This document shows, piece by piece, positions 38,222 to 48,119 of a stretch of DNA of 64,000 nucleotides. Both the position numbers and the translations under genes were made by a program. Every line of letters starts with the position of its first letter. Within the stretch, counting starts at the first letter, position 1. The stretch is taken from NCBI RefSeq assembly GCF_028898945.1, contig NZ_CP118607.1, positions 1,178,001 to 1,242,000 on the forward strand. The letters are read 5' to 3'. Below the pieces are notes generated by a model. The model was not told the DNA's origin. It was given only the letters and a program-made list of their open reading frames with translations, and ran no database searches. The DNA comes from Pseudomonas sp. PSKL.D1 (GTDB lineage Bacteria > Pseudomonadota > Gammaproteobacteria > Pseudomonadales > Pseudomonadaceae).

Positions 38222-39940
38222 ATGATGGTGCTTGATCAGTCTCGACGGGATGTTATCGAATCCCCCAGCCATCTGATTGTGATGGGGGGGCCTGGCTCAG
38301 GGAAAACCACAGTCGCATTGCTTAAAGCTGAAGCATTTCTAGGCCGACTAGACCTCACAGAGTATCAGCAGGTGCTGTTCCTGAGCTTCGCCAGAGCAAC
38401 GGTCGCAAGGGTTGCGGAACAGGCTGGGAAAATGCTGCCGAAACTCGAGCAGGCTCGGCTCGAGGTCAACACCTACCATGGCTTCACGTGGAATTTGCTA
38501 CGCAGCCATGGCTACTTGCTCCGCAACGGTCGGCCCTTATCGCTGCTTCCTCCGCCAGAGGCTGCAGCCCGATTGTCCACATTGAGCGAAGAACAGATAG
38601 CCTTGGAGAAAATCAGGCTGCTCGAGGAGGAGGGACTGTTGCACTTCGACCTGTTCGCCGGCAATGCTGCCATGTTGCTGGAGAGAAGCAAGTCGCTGCA
38701 GCGCATCTACGGCAACACCTATCCACTTGTCATACTCGACGAGTTCCAGGACACGAACGAGGATGAGTGGCGTTTCATTCGAGCGCTGACTCGACATAGC
38801 CAGGTGCTGGCTTTGGCTGACCCGGAACAACGAATCTACGAATTCCGCGGTGCTAGTGCTAACAGGATTCAAGAATTCGAAGACGCCTACCGCCCCGCCT
38901 CCTTTTCTTTTGGAATGGAAAATCACCGGAGCACAGGGACCGACATCGTGCAGTTCAGCAACGATCTGCTGACAGGAGCCAATAAGAGCAGAGCCTACAC
39001 CCATGTGTCGGTGACACCCTATGCGCCGCGCAAAGGGATGCTTCATCGGGCTTTCAAATTTGCCGTTCTGACCGCCATTGCACGGTTGAACAGAGGCGAA
39101 CGTGATTGGTCGCTAGCAATTCTGGTGCCCAGCAAGAGCTTCATGGCAGAGGTTTCCGCGTATCTGTCGAGTGACTCGGATAATTTGCCGAGACTTTCCC
39201 ATGAGGTAGCGTTCGACCAATAGGCTGCGGCGCTTTCTGCTACGGCTATCGCCGCGCTTCTCGAGGGCGGCGCGACTGCAGAGATCATTACTGAACGGCT
39301 GCTCAGAAATTTATGTGCTCACCTGCGTGGTAGGAAAGGCGAGAAGGCCCCCAGCAAACCGCATTTGGAATTGGTGCTCGCCCTAGAGCAGTTGTTCGGT
39401 GGACAAGCTCTTCGTCGAGTGCCGCACAAGCGGGTTCTTGCTGCCGCGCAGGTCATCGCGGTCCAGCGTCTTGATCTGCAATTGACTGGCGCCCCCCAGC
39501 TTGACTGGATTGCCGCGCGCCAGCTGCTGGATTCAAGCACCGAGCAGGTCTTCAATCAGATAGGTATCGATGGCCGCTATGTGCGCTTGCTGGGGAAGGG
39601 ATCCCTACTTCGAAGCCGCTTGAGCGAATTGTGGCGCTCAGCCGAGGGTTACCCAGGAGCAGAGAGGCTAGTACGAGATGCTCTTATTCAGGATCACTTC
39701 CAAGCTGTCACCAAGGACTGGAAGGGTCTCCATCTCATGACCATGCACAAGTCAAAGGGAAAGGAATTCACGGAGGTCATTCTTTATGAGGGCGTCATGA
39801 AGGGACGCTTTTTACCGGCCGAAGCAACTCCAGATCGCGTGCGCCAGGCCCGTTTGGCCATGCGTGTCGCTGCCACCCGTGCTATGCAGAAAGTGACCAT
39901 TTTGACGCCGACTGGACGAAATCGCTGCCCGTTGCTTTGA
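38222..39940 (+). pseudogene. GajB-like UvrD/PcrA-family helicase with amber stop
   Basis: One frame of 573 codons interrupted by TAG at 39221-39223. Motif I GGPGSGKTT (residues 22-30), Ia LSFARATVARV, Ic VNTYHGFTWNLL, II VILDEFQDT, III ADPEQRIYEFRGA lie before the stop; V LMTMHKSKGKEF and VI MRVAATRAMQKVT lie after it. Read through, the product is 572 residues, all superfamily 1 motifs present and in order, so the stop looks recent. Starts 3 bases after the GajA-like stop. Confidence 0.85.
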
Positions 39941-40449
39941 ATGCAAAAGGATTCATCAAATGGTGAAACCGCCTGGGATCATCGGGTCATTACCGACGTG
40001 CGACTGATTGGGCGTAGATGCCCGCCAGGTGTAGGTTTTCGAATTAAATGCGAAACTTTGGATATTAATGCGACCAGTTTGGTGGTGCAGGCTCATCCTG
40101 GCCGTGCCTAAAGCCTCCAATCTCATATCCAAGTGATAGTCGATGTACGCAGTGGCCTTGGCGCGGATTCTCTTGTTCCGCCGATAGAGTGCGATGCCTA
40201 CACGTATTTGTGTACCACGAGGCGCAGGCCTCTGGCTGTCACGCCGAAGAAATCGAGCGGCTTCGTCAAATCGCAGAATCACAGTTCCGAGCGGTGAACG
40301 AGTATCAGCTCAGAGCCTTGGGTTGCCATTCTCGAAAGCCCCACTGATAGGATTGACCAAATCGGCCCCCGTTGTGGGCACATGACTGCCCCCCAAGACA
40401 CTCAACATGCCATGCATGTCCGGAGAGATCAGTTCCTGCCAAAGTGCGC
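39941..40449. other. intergenic region with a doubtful short frame
   Basis: About 500 bases between the helicase and the transporter unit. A minus-strand frame at 39956-40282 (108 codons) matches nothing recognised, has no ribosome site, and is not called as a gene. No repeats or IS ends were identified. Confidence 0.4.
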
Positions 40450-40479
40450 AGACCGGCCCAAGAAATGACTTGAGCCGGT
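40450..40479. terminator. hairpin ending the dioxygenase-transporter unit
   Basis: Stem GACCGGC/GCCGGTC extended by partly paired CTCAAG/CTTGGG, 16 bases beyond the transporter stop. No T-run, so a modest call. Confidence 0.45.
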
Positions 40480-40494
40480 CCTACACTAAATGGT

Positions 40495-41799
40495 TTAGGC
40501 GGTAGCCGGCTTACCAGCTAGCTCAGGTTGTGAAGGACGAATCGTCAACAGGGTGAGCGTTGTTACTGCGCCGAACAGCATCAGCATTACTGCAACTGGC
40601 CACGCGTCCTTGTAGGCTGCAAAGAGCGCAGTAGCAATTAGCGGTGCGAAACCACCCGCGAAGATCGATGCGATTTCATGTCCCAGTGCTAGGCCGGTGT
40701 AGCGGACATGCGTCGGGAACAACTCGCCCATCATGGCCGGTTGGGTGCCGATCATTGCGCCATGGCTAAATGGCAGCCCCAGGCAAAGCGCGAGGTAAAC
40801 CAGCAGCGGCTGGTGTGTGTCCATCAACCAGAAAAACGGGAACGCAAATGCAATCAGGCTGACCGAGCCGATCGCGTAGACGGTGCGGCGCCCGATGATA
40901 TCGCTCAACCAGCCCCAGAATAGGATGCTGAACGCTTCGATGATCATGGCCACCATCACGCCGCTGAGGACCACTTGGGTGCTGAGCCCGGTGAACTTGG
41001 CATACGCCATGGAAAACGCCAGGAAGATGTAGCCACCTCCATTCTCTGCCAGACGCAGGCCCATGGCTTGCAATACCGCCTTGGGGTGTTCGCGCAGAAC
41101 CTGAAGAGCAGGCAGATGTTTGGCTTCGTCCTTGGTACTCACATCACGTTCGAATTCGCGGCTTTCCGGTAGGTTACGGCGAATGTAGACGCCCACACCA
41201 AAAATCACCACGCTAGCCAGGAACGGAATACGCCAGCCCCAGCTCATGAAGTCTTCTGTCGGCAGCATCTGCACCAGATAGAACGCTGCGGCCGAGAGCA
41301 CGAAGCCGGCGGATACGCCCAACTGGCTGAAAGCTGCAAAAAAACCAGTGCGATCGGCCGGGGCATTCTCGCTGAGCATCAGTACGCCACCACCCCATTC
41401 GCCGCCAGAGGCGATGCCTTGAACGATCCGCAGGATGACCAGACATACAGGTGCCAGGTAGCCCACTTGCTGGAAGGTTGGCAACAAGCCAATGAGGAAC
41501 GTCGCAACGCCCATCATCGACAGGGTAATGACCAGCGCCTTTTTCCTCCCGTCTCGGTCACCGATATGGCCGAAAATGATGCCGCCCAACGGTCGCGCGA
41601 CAAAACCAACGGCAAAGCCAGCAAAAGCACCCATAGTGCCAAGGATGGGGTCGGTGCCAGCGGGGAAGAACAGCGGCCCAAAGATCAGGGCCGCGGCAGT
41701 GCCGTAGAGGAAAAAGTCATACCACTCGAGTGCATTGCCAATGACGGAGGCGACAACGATTCGCCCGAGTGAGGATTGTTTATCTGAAGCTTGGGACAT
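40495..41799 (-). CDS. MHS-family metabolite:H+ symporter
   Basis: 434 residues, twelve predicted membrane helices. Metabolite:H+ symporter (ShiA/ProP/KgtP-like) motifs: GNALEWYDFFLYG at the first helix, GxxxDRxGRKK-type loop GHIGDRDGRKKAL, and RIVQGIASGGEWGG. Lies at the end of the dioxygenase cluster on the same strand, so it probably imports the aromatic or acidic substrate. Confidence 0.85.
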   Translation of the reverse strand: MSQASDKQSSLGRIVVASVIGNALEWYDFFLYGTAAALIFGPLFFPAGTDPILGTMGAFAGFAVGFVARPLGGIIFGHIGDRDGRKKALVITLSMMGVATFLIGLLPTFQQVGYLAPVCLVILRIVQGIASGGEWGGGVLMLSENAPADRTGFFAAFSQLGVSAGFVLSAAAFYLVQMLPTEDFMSWGWRIPFLASVVIFGVGVYIRRNLPESREFERDVSTKDEAKHLPALQVLREHPKAVLQAMGLRLAENGGGYIFLAFSMAYAKFTGLSTQVVLSGVMVAMIIEAFSILFWGWLSDIIGRRTVYAIGSVSLIAFAFPFFWLMDTHQPLLVYLALCLGLPFSHGAMIGTQPAMMGELFPTHVRYTGLALGHEIASIFAGGFAPLIATALFAAYKDAWPVAVMLMLFGAVTTLTLLTIRPSQPELAGKPATA

Positions 41800-41876
41800 T
41801 TTTAGCTCCTAGCGCATTACTTGAACGGTAAAGCTGCGCTTCATGGACTGGAGATACGTTGTGACTGCAGGCTGGC

Positions 41877-43124
41877 TTACCAGACCTGCCACGTGTAGGT
41901 GGTGATCAAGCGGTTCTCATCGAAGTCGTTGCCGTAGCGTTGCTTGACCATCCAGTTTTTCCATTCGAGGCCGAGTCCCTTAAGCGGCCCACTCTGGACA
42001 ACATATTTCAAAGCCATCCCTCGTTCGTTTTCAGCATCATCTGCAAGACCCTGGCCACGATCGATCTGGGTGCCTTTGATGTAGCGGAGAGAAGCGGTCA
42101 GACCAGGGATTCCGGATTGCGCGAAATCGTAGGCGTACCCCACTCCCCAGGAGCGCTCCTGAGGTCGAATGAACGGTTGGTTGGCCCAGTTCATCAAGTA
42201 GAACTGTGGGATTGCACCGTTCAGCGTCGGGAACATGCTTTCGCCCAGCATGCGCTGATAGGTCACGGAGGCTTTATGTCCGCCTTTGGTCAGCGTGAAT
42301 CCACCTGTAACGGCGCGGTTATCGATGTCGCCGCCTTTGGCCTGGCCCGCTTCATCATTGTCGAAGTAGCGCAAATCAGTGCGCAGTGCGAAACCTGCCC
42401 CCAAGTCAGCAGTATGGGCAAACCCTACGTAGTTCTGCTTGTAGATGTCATGAACGAGTGCATGGAAAACACTTGCCTGGAAGCGGGGTGTCACGTTGTA
42501 GGTTGCACCAGCAAAGTCCATGCCTTCACTGTCGAGATCGTCACGAGTGCCGTACTTGTAGAAGCGCTCGTGGTTGGACGATTCGCGGGTGACAGCAGAC
42601 CAGAATCGACCGCCGGTCAGGGTCAAACCATCGATCTCCTTCGACTCCACCACGGCACCTTGGTAAATGGTGTCAAGCTGGCGGCTCGGGTCGTGCCAGG
42701 CGACCGGTAACTCGGGGCGCATGTCACCTATTTTTAGTTCGGTTTTGGAATACCTCAACTTCAGGGTGGCGCCGGCCCGACTGTAGTTATCCACAGCCTC
42801 GCCGTTGTTTTTCATTGGCAGTGATCCATCATTGCCGTCGGAGTCGAAGACATATGCGTACTGGGCGTCGACATCAAGGCCGACTTGCACAGGGGTTTGG
42901 GTGTAACCAGAAGTAAATTGAAGGTCGAAGCCTTGCGACCAGTTACCAACCTGTGAAACCGGCGCATCGCTCTTGGTAAAGTTACGGTTCAAATACAAGT
43001 TCCGCAGATCCACTTTGAAGTGGCTATCTTCAATAAGGTCTGCATGTGCAACCAAGGGCGTAGATACTGCGCCTACGATCCCCATGCACTGAACTCCACG
43101 CACAAGCACCTTTCGCTGAAACAT
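41877..43124 (-). CDS. OprD-family outer-membrane porin
   Basis: 415 residues from ATG 43124 (GAGGA upstream; the TTG at 43139 is less likely). Signal peptide to about residue 29 (ends VAHA), then DLIEDSHFKVDLRNLYLNRNF, typical of OprD/OpdK (substrate-specific) porins, many beta strands, and final aromatic residues (TYTWQVW). OprD porins in aromatic gene clusters usually admit the substrate acid. Confidence 0.88.
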   Translation of the reverse strand: MFQRKVLVRGVQCMGIVGAVSTPLVAHADLIEDSHFKVDLRNLYLNRNFTKSDAPVSQVGNWSQGFDLQFTSGYTQTPVQVGLDVDAQYAYVFDSDGNDGSLPMKNNGEAVDNYSRAGATLKLRYSKTELKIGDMRPELPVAWHDPSRQLDTIYQGAVVESKEIDGLTLTGGRFWSAVTRESSNHERFYKYGTRDDLDSEGMDFAGATYNVTPRFQASVFHALVHDIYKQNYVGFAHTADLGAGFALRTDLRYFDNDEAGQAKGGDIDNRAVTGGFTLTKGGHKASVTYQRMLGESMFPTLNGAIPQFYLMNWANQPFIRPQERSWGVGYAYDFAQSGIPGLTASLRYIKGTQIDRGQGLADDAENERGMALKYVVQSGPLKGLGLEWKNWMVKQRYGNDFDENRLITTYTWQVW

Positions 43125-43336
43125 GTGAGGCGTCCTCAACAGGCGTGCCGAGCACTATTTATTTGAGCAGGTGGAATAATTATTAAAATTGGCAGTCAAA
43201 ACGCCGTGCACTTTGGTGGGTGCTTATTGTGGGGCGGCATAAGCCACGCGCACGGTCGTATTGCCGTGGCGTTGTCGTTATAAGGTGCTGCAGGAAAACC
43301 TGGGAACAGCGCAGGCTTCAACGATTGGCCAAAGAC

Positions 43337-44293
43337 TCAGATGTCGAGTACCAGCCGTTTGGATTTGGCCCGAGAGCAACACACCAGAATCTGGTCGTTG
43401 GCGCGCTTCTCCTCATCAGTGAAATACACATCGCGATGGTCCGGTTCGCCTTCGAGTACATCGCACATGCACGTGCCGCATACGCCTTGCTCGCAAGACA
43501 CCTCGATCTTGATGCCCACCGTCCCCAGGGCTTCGAGGATGGTTTGCCCTTCGGCGACCTGCACAGTCTTGCCGCTGGCCGCTGCGACCACTTCGAAGGC
43601 ACCACCGGTGTTGTCCACTTCGACCTGGAAGAACTCCCGGTGAATATGGTCGTCGCTGTAACCCTGCTGTGAGGCTGTTGCAATGACCCAGTCCATAAAT
43701 CCGGCTGGGCCACAGGTGTAAACATGAACACCGTCGTTACCTTGGCCCAACACGCTGGCGAGGTCCAACCGGGTTTCAGGCGCATCGTCGAAATGGGTGA
43801 AAACGCTGCCCGCAAATACTGCGTTCTGCAGTTCATCCAGAAACGCGCAGTGGCCACGGGAGCGGGCGCAGTAATGCAACTCGAAGGATTTGCCCTGCGC
43901 CTGCAGACTGTACGCCATGGCAATCATTGGGGTAATGCCAATGCCGCCGCCCACCAGAATGGAGCGTTGCGCATCCGGTGCGAGTGGGAACAGGTTGCGC
44001 GGCACGCTGATGGTGACTTCAGCATTTTCGATCAAGGTTTCATGAACTTTGACCGACCCACCCCTGGAAGCAGGATCCTTGAGAATGCCAAGCCGATACA
44101 CTTGCGTATCGGCGGGTGCGCTGCACAGTGAGTATTGGCGCACCAGGCCGGGCTCAATATGCAGATCAACATGCGCACCAGCGTCAAACGCGGGCAAGGG
44201 CATGCCGTTGATAGAAACAAGGTCAATAACAGCGACACCGTCGCCTTGAAGTTGGCGCTTGTGCACCTTTACTTTCAGTAGTTGTTCAGTCAT
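43337..44293 (-). CDS. Rieske oxygenase reductase (VanB/phthalate-reductase type)
   Basis: 318 residues: FMN-binding domain with RQYSLCSAP, NADH domain with ILVGGGIGITPMIAMA and YTCGPAGFMDWV, and a C-terminal plant-type 2Fe-2S domain with Cys cluster CEQGVCGTC and a later Cys in ILVCCS. It passes electrons from NADH to the dioxygenase encoded upstream. Comparable to IacF, VanB and phthalate dioxygenase reductase. Confidence 0.9.
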   Translation of the reverse strand: MTEQLLKVKVHKRQLQGDGVAVIDLVSINGMPLPAFDAGAHVDLHIEPGLVRQYSLCSAPADTQVYRLGILKDPASRGGSVKVHETLIENAEVTISVPRNLFPLAPDAQRSILVGGGIGITPMIAMAYSLQAQGKSFELHYCARSRGHCAFLDELQNAVFAGSVFTHFDDAPETRLDLASVLGQGNDGVHVYTCGPAGFMDWVIATASQQGYSDDHIHREFFQVEVDNTGGAFEVVAAASGKTVQVAEGQTILEALGTVGIKIEVSCEQGVCGTCMCDVLEGEPDHRDVYFTDEEKRANDQILVCCSRAKSKRLVLDI

Positions 44294-44369
44294 CTGGCAT
44301 TACCCGCGTTGCACGTCAAGGTTGTTGTATGCGGCCTTGAATGGCCGTCGCATGGTAGTAAGTGTTACG

Positions 44370-44846
44370 TCAAAGGATGTAGCCGATACCAGCGAGGGTG
44401 TCGTCAGAGTTGATGAGTCGTATCAATTTTCGTTGCAGCGTAAAGGTGTCCGCCTGCCGCCGGAGTTCATAAATGATGTCGGCGCTGTAATGTTTGAGCA
44501 CGTCCTTGCGGAACTCGCGCAGGTCCTGAGCGCAGCGCACGGTCACGTGCTCTCTGTCTTCATAGACAATACGAAAACGCGAGGAGTGGCGTACCGTGCG
44601 CGGTTGCGGGCTGGTGGAAATCGATTCGCCACCGATCAAACGCTGTACGCGTTTTTCACGCATGTGCGCATCGTCGTAGGCGTAGTTCAACGTATTCTCG
44701 AAATCCTGCTCATCGGGATTGATCGGGATGATATAAGTACCGTTCTTTTCCCACAGAGCCAGCCAGGCGTCGTATTCGCCATGGTCGAGCATGTCGCCTT
44801 CCTGCCAGATAAAGGCGGTTACCGCCTGCAGCAATTGCAAATTCAT
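44370..44846 (-). CDS. ring-hydroxylating dioxygenase beta subunit
   Basis: 158 residues, NTF2-like fold of the structural beta subunit: AVTAFIWQEGDMLDHGEYDAW, GTYIIPINPDEQDFE, and RTVRHSSRFRIVYED. 18 bases downstream of the alpha subunit stop. Comparable to IacD and BenB. Confidence 0.9.
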   Translation of the reverse strand: MNLQLLQAVTAFIWQEGDMLDHGEYDAWLALWEKNGTYIIPINPDEQDFENTLNYAYDDAHMREKRVQRLIGGESISTSPQPRTVRHSSRFRIVYEDREHVTVRCAQDLREFRKDVLKHYSADIIYELRRQADTFTLQRKLIRLINSDDTLAGIGYIL

Positions 44847-44864
44847 CAGTGCATACTCCGTCGG

Positions 44865-46139
44865 TCAGGCCGACATCATCTTTTTCCATTGTTGATAGGC
44901 CGCGCGCATGCCGGTCTCAGCGGAGACGTCGCTGATCAGGCCATCTTCGCTGGGCTTTTCACCTGGCAGGCCCCGATTGAGCATGATCCAGAGGTCTTCA
45001 CCGGCGTTCGCACCTTTCTGCACCCGTTCCCACGCTTCGGAATCGTCCGGCGTACCAAAGCCCATCGGCCCTTGGAAGTGTTCGTGTAGGCGCAGGCGGT
45101 ACTGGTTGGCCACTGCTGGGCCCCCATCCATGGTGATCACCGAGTGATGGATCTCGGTTTCGTTGACCGAAATAGGTTGCAGAACCCGGAAGAACGCCAT
45201 CGAACAGGCTACGTTGGGGAATAGATTGAGGTTGAAACCTGTTCCGCCAACGGCGCGGACGATACGACGCACTTGCAGTTCATCGATGCCCTCTTCGCGA
45301 AGTTGCTGAGCCAGTTCCTCGAAGCGCGTGGGGATGGGCGCCTCAAGATCCGCGTCTAGGTCGATCAGTTCCGGGATCATGACCATGACACTGTGACCGT
45401 TACCCAAGTCCTCGACGTATCCGGCCCCATCGACGAAGTCGAGCATGTCCATGGTCTGCTGGTCGACCGAGTGCAGGAACGACTTGTGCACCAGTGGGAA
45501 GTGGTAAGCATCCGTGGTGTTTTCCAGCTGAATCTTCCAGTTACCGGGGAAGCGGAAGCGGTGTTCGCCCGGCACTTTGATGCCGTAGCCAGCCCCCTGC
45601 TTCATGAACAGATCCATCCATTTCTTCGCTGGCCCCAGGAAGTCCACCAGCGGTTCAATATCGTCATTGAATGTCGCGAAAATCATCCCCGCATAGCGTT
45701 CGGTACGCAGGCTGACGAGGGGCAGTTCGCTTTTGTCCAGGCAGTCACCGTAGCTGTCCGGGTGTGGAACGCCGCGCAGCGAACCGTCCAGTGCGTAACC
45801 CCAGCCGTGGTATGGGCAGACGAAGCTGTTGGTTTTGCCTTTTTTGTGCTCGCACACGGTGGCACCCCGGTGGCGGCAGCGGTTGAGCAGCACATGAATG
45901 GCTTGCTTGCGATCGCGCACAACGATGACCGGCTGCTTGCCCACGTAGGTGCTCTTGTAGCTGCCGGCCTCAGGAATCTCACTTTCGTGGGCAACCCACA
46001 CCCAGGTGCGGTAGAAAATCTTGTCCATTTCCTGGTCGAACAGCTTGCTGTCGGTATAGAGCGAGGTGTGGACGCGATCGGCCTGTACGAGCTCGGCAGG
46101 TGAGCTCTCCAGGGTCACGGTTTCTATCAGGTTGGTCAC
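44865..46139 (-). CDS. Rieske ring-hydroxylating dioxygenase alpha subunit
   Basis: 424 residues. Rieske 2Fe-2S ligands Cys88, His90, Cys108, His111 (NRCRHRG and CPYHGW). Mononuclear iron ligands in ENTTDAYHFPLVHKSF: bridging Asp210, His213, His218, with the third carboxylate ligand expected nearer the C-terminus. Belongs to the benzoate/anthranilate/IacC-like large subunits. The substrate is not readable, but the neighbouring amidase and NTF2-like genes favour an IacC-like role on an oxidised indole. Confidence 0.92.
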   Translation of the reverse strand: MTNLIETVTLESSPAELVQADRVHTSLYTDSKLFDQEMDKIFYRTWVWVAHESEIPEAGSYKSTYVGKQPVIVVRDRKQAIHVLLNRCRHRGATVCEHKKGKTNSFVCPYHGWGYALDGSLRGVPHPDSYGDCLDKSELPLVSLRTERYAGMIFATFNDDIEPLVDFLGPAKKWMDLFMKQGAGYGIKVPGEHRFRFPGNWKIQLENTTDAYHFPLVHKSFLHSVDQQTMDMLDFVDGAGYVEDLGNGHSVMVMIPELIDLDADLEAPIPTRFEELAQQLREEGIDELQVRRIVRAVGGTGFNLNLFPNVACSMAFFRVLQPISVNETEIHHSVITMDGGPAVANQYRLRLHEHFQGPMGFGTPDDSEAWERVQKGANAGEDLWIMLNRGLPGEKPSEDGLISDVSAETGMRAAYQQWKKMMSA

Positions 46140-46179
46140 GGTGGTTACCTCTTTTTTTGAATTTGGGTTAAGCCCTGTG

Positions 46180-47292
46180 TCACAGGTATTGGCTGAGTGC
46201 TTTGCCTACCGCGCAGACCTTGGCGTCATCGCCAAGGGCGCCAATGACTTGCAGGCCTGCCTTCAGCCGAGTACCAGGCAGCGGCAGTGGCATCGAAAGT
46301 GCTGGGTGGCCACTGAGATTGAAGGGACGCACCAAGGCGCTGAGTTCAAGTAAGGGCTCGCCGTTGCGCACGCGCTCGACCGACGGAGGCAGGCGAGGCA
46401 GGGTCGGCATCACAAGGGCGTCGAATTGCGTGAGGGTCGACTCGACGTGCGATTGGAACCGTTGGCGTATCTCCTCGGCGTGGGCCAAGGCCTGGCTAGA
46501 TGTTTGCTTTGCCTGAAGCAAACGCGCTTCAACGTCGGCACCCAACAAACCGCGTTCGGTAAAATGGCCGAATGCCGCCCAGGTTTCTGCTGATATGACA
46601 TCGACGGCGGCCTGGAACGCTTCGCGCATCAAGGGCAGTTCGACAATCTCAACCTGCCACCCGGTTTTCTTGAGTACCTGGGTCAATGCCTCGACGATGG
46701 GCGCATCACTGTCAGTGCGCACAAGTGCAATACGCGGGCTTTCGGGAGCTGCTTCAGACTTAAAACTGCTGTCCAACGCTTGCATGACCCGAATCAGGGT
46801 ATTCATGTCTCGGGCAAACGGCCCAACGCAATCCAGCGAACTCTCGGCCGGATGCAGCCCTTTGCGGCTTACTCTGCCGAACGTCGGTTTGAAACCATGC
46901 ACGGCGCAACACGCTGCTGGTAGCCGGATGGAGCCACCGGTATCGGTGCCCAGTGCAGCATCCATAAGGCCTGCACCTACTGCGACAGCACTGCCGCTGG
47001 AAGATCCACCGGTAATCAGGGTTGGATCTTGCGGGTTGAGCGGGGTGCCCGACCATTCGTTGATCCCGCTCATGCCGAACGCAAGTTCGTGCATGGTGAG
47101 CTTACCGACGATGTACCAGCCGTTATCCAGAAGCGCCTGTACCACTGTCGCATGTTCGGCGGCTGGCGGTTGCTCAGCCAATGCCCGACTGCCTGCGAAC
47201 GTTACATGCTGGGCAATATCGATACAGTCTTTGATGCCAATGCTCGGACCTTCACCACCCAGTTCGAAACGCTCTACAAATACACCCTTCAT
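46180..47292 (-). CDS. amidase-signature hydrolase
   Basis: 370 residues from ATG 47292 (GGAGAAG upstream). Ser-cisSer-Lys triad visible: Lys21 in GIKDCID, cis-Ser in GGSSSGSA (about 97-99), Ser121 in TDTGGSIRLPAA. Shares one base with the stop of the preceding gene (TAATG), so translation is coupled. Similar placing to IacH, the amidase of the indole-3-acetate locus. It could open a lactam or hydrolyse an amide made from the dioxygenase substrate or product. Confidence 0.87.
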   Translation of the reverse strand: MKGVFVERFELGGEGPSIGIKDCIDIAQHVTFAGSRALAEQPPAAEHATVVQALLDNGWYIVGKLTMHELAFGMSGINEWSGTPLNPQDPTLITGGSSSGSAVAVGAGLMDAALGTDTGGSIRLPAACCAVHGFKPTFGRVSRKGLHPAESSLDCVGPFARDMNTLIRVMQALDSSFKSEAAPESPRIALVRTDSDAPIVEALTQVLKKTGWQVEIVELPLMREAFQAAVDVISAETWAAFGHFTERGLLGADVEARLLQAKQTSSQALAHAEEIRQRFQSHVESTLTQFDALVMPTLPRLPPSVERVRNGEPLLELSALVRPFNLSGHPALSMPLPLPGTRLKAGLQVIGALGDDAKVCAVGKALSQYL

Positions 47293-47816
47293 TAGTTCTT
47301 CTCCGCAGTTGGGACGCTTGCGCCCAGTGGAAACTCTGCCAGGCGCTCCGTGCGGAAATGACTGATCTTCCAGTGATCGTCGACAAGGGCGAAGTCGATG
47401 TTCAGGCGAGCAACAATCAGTTCGCTGCGCCCATCCTCGTAGCTTGACACTTGTTGCATCAGCCACTGGCCATTGGCACTTACCACGTCAGACTTGATGT
47501 CTTCGGAGGTCAAGAAGTGAGCGTTGAAAACAAAGTGCGGTGAGGGTGGCAGGTAGGAGGCAAGCATGGCGGCGATTGATGTACTGCCAACCAGTCGACC
47601 GAATTTTTGTGCGTACTTACTACCTACGCCTTCCCAGATGGCATCGTCGGTAAACAACGCTTGTAGTGCGAGAGAGGTTCCAAATGGAGCTGGCACATCG
47701 CAAAGCTGCATGTATCGCGCAATGGTCTGACGGACTCCCTGGGCCGACTCGAGCTTGTTGAGGCGTTCGATCAGGAGCTTGCTTGATTCGTGTTCGGGCG
47801 TTGGATCAATCATCAT
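47292..47816 (-). CDS. NTF2/SnoaL-like protein
   Basis: About 174 residues from ATG 47816 (a further ATG at 47846 is possible; neither has a strong ribosome site). SnoaL-like cone fold inferred from YMQLCDVPAPFGTSLALQALFTDDAIWEG and a C-terminal FALVDDHWKISHF strand pair. First gene of the catabolic operon. NTF2-like proteins here act as isomerase, hydratase or dehalogenase-like enzymes; IacI is the closest positional analogue. Confidence 0.75.
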   Translation of the reverse strand: MMIDPTPEHESSKLLIERLNKLESAQGVRQTIARYMQLCDVPAPFGTSLALQALFTDDAIWEGVGSKYAQKFGRLVGSTSIAAMLASYLPPSPHFVFNAHFLTSEDIKSDVVSANGQWLMQQVSSYEDGRSELIVARLNIDFALVDDHWKISHFRTERLAEFPLGASVPTAEKN

Positions 47817-48119
47817 GGCAACTCGATCTGTCCGGTATGGACACATGATGGTTATCCAGTGTCGATCCGCTCAATGACAGGTGGCGCCTAACATGATGCG
47901 TTTTGTGCAACACACTTTTTGGCTTTTTGCACCTTTATGATGCGAAACGTGAAATCGTGCGCAAGACAGGGGCATGATGGGGCCGGCGCTAGATCGACCC
48001 GTTAGCGAACTTCGTTCCTGACCCCACCGGAAGACCGGTGCCGGCGGCTGGCCTGGTATTTGCGTGAATGCAGCAGTTCCAACCACAGCCAACATTCAGA
48101 TTGGCGAAGAGTGCCTACC
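47817..48119. promoter_or_regulatory. divergent control region with LysR-type inverted repeat
   Basis: About 300 bases between the NTF2-like and LysR genes. GTGCAA at 47905-47910 and TTGCAC at 47927-47932 form an inverted repeat, and TGATGCG occurs on both sides (47894 and 47939 regions). A plausible LysR operator for the catabolic operon. Confidence 0.5.

Noticed and set aside
39956..40282. 108-codon minus frame
   Set aside because: No family, no ribosome site, lies in a degraded intergenic region; not enough support.
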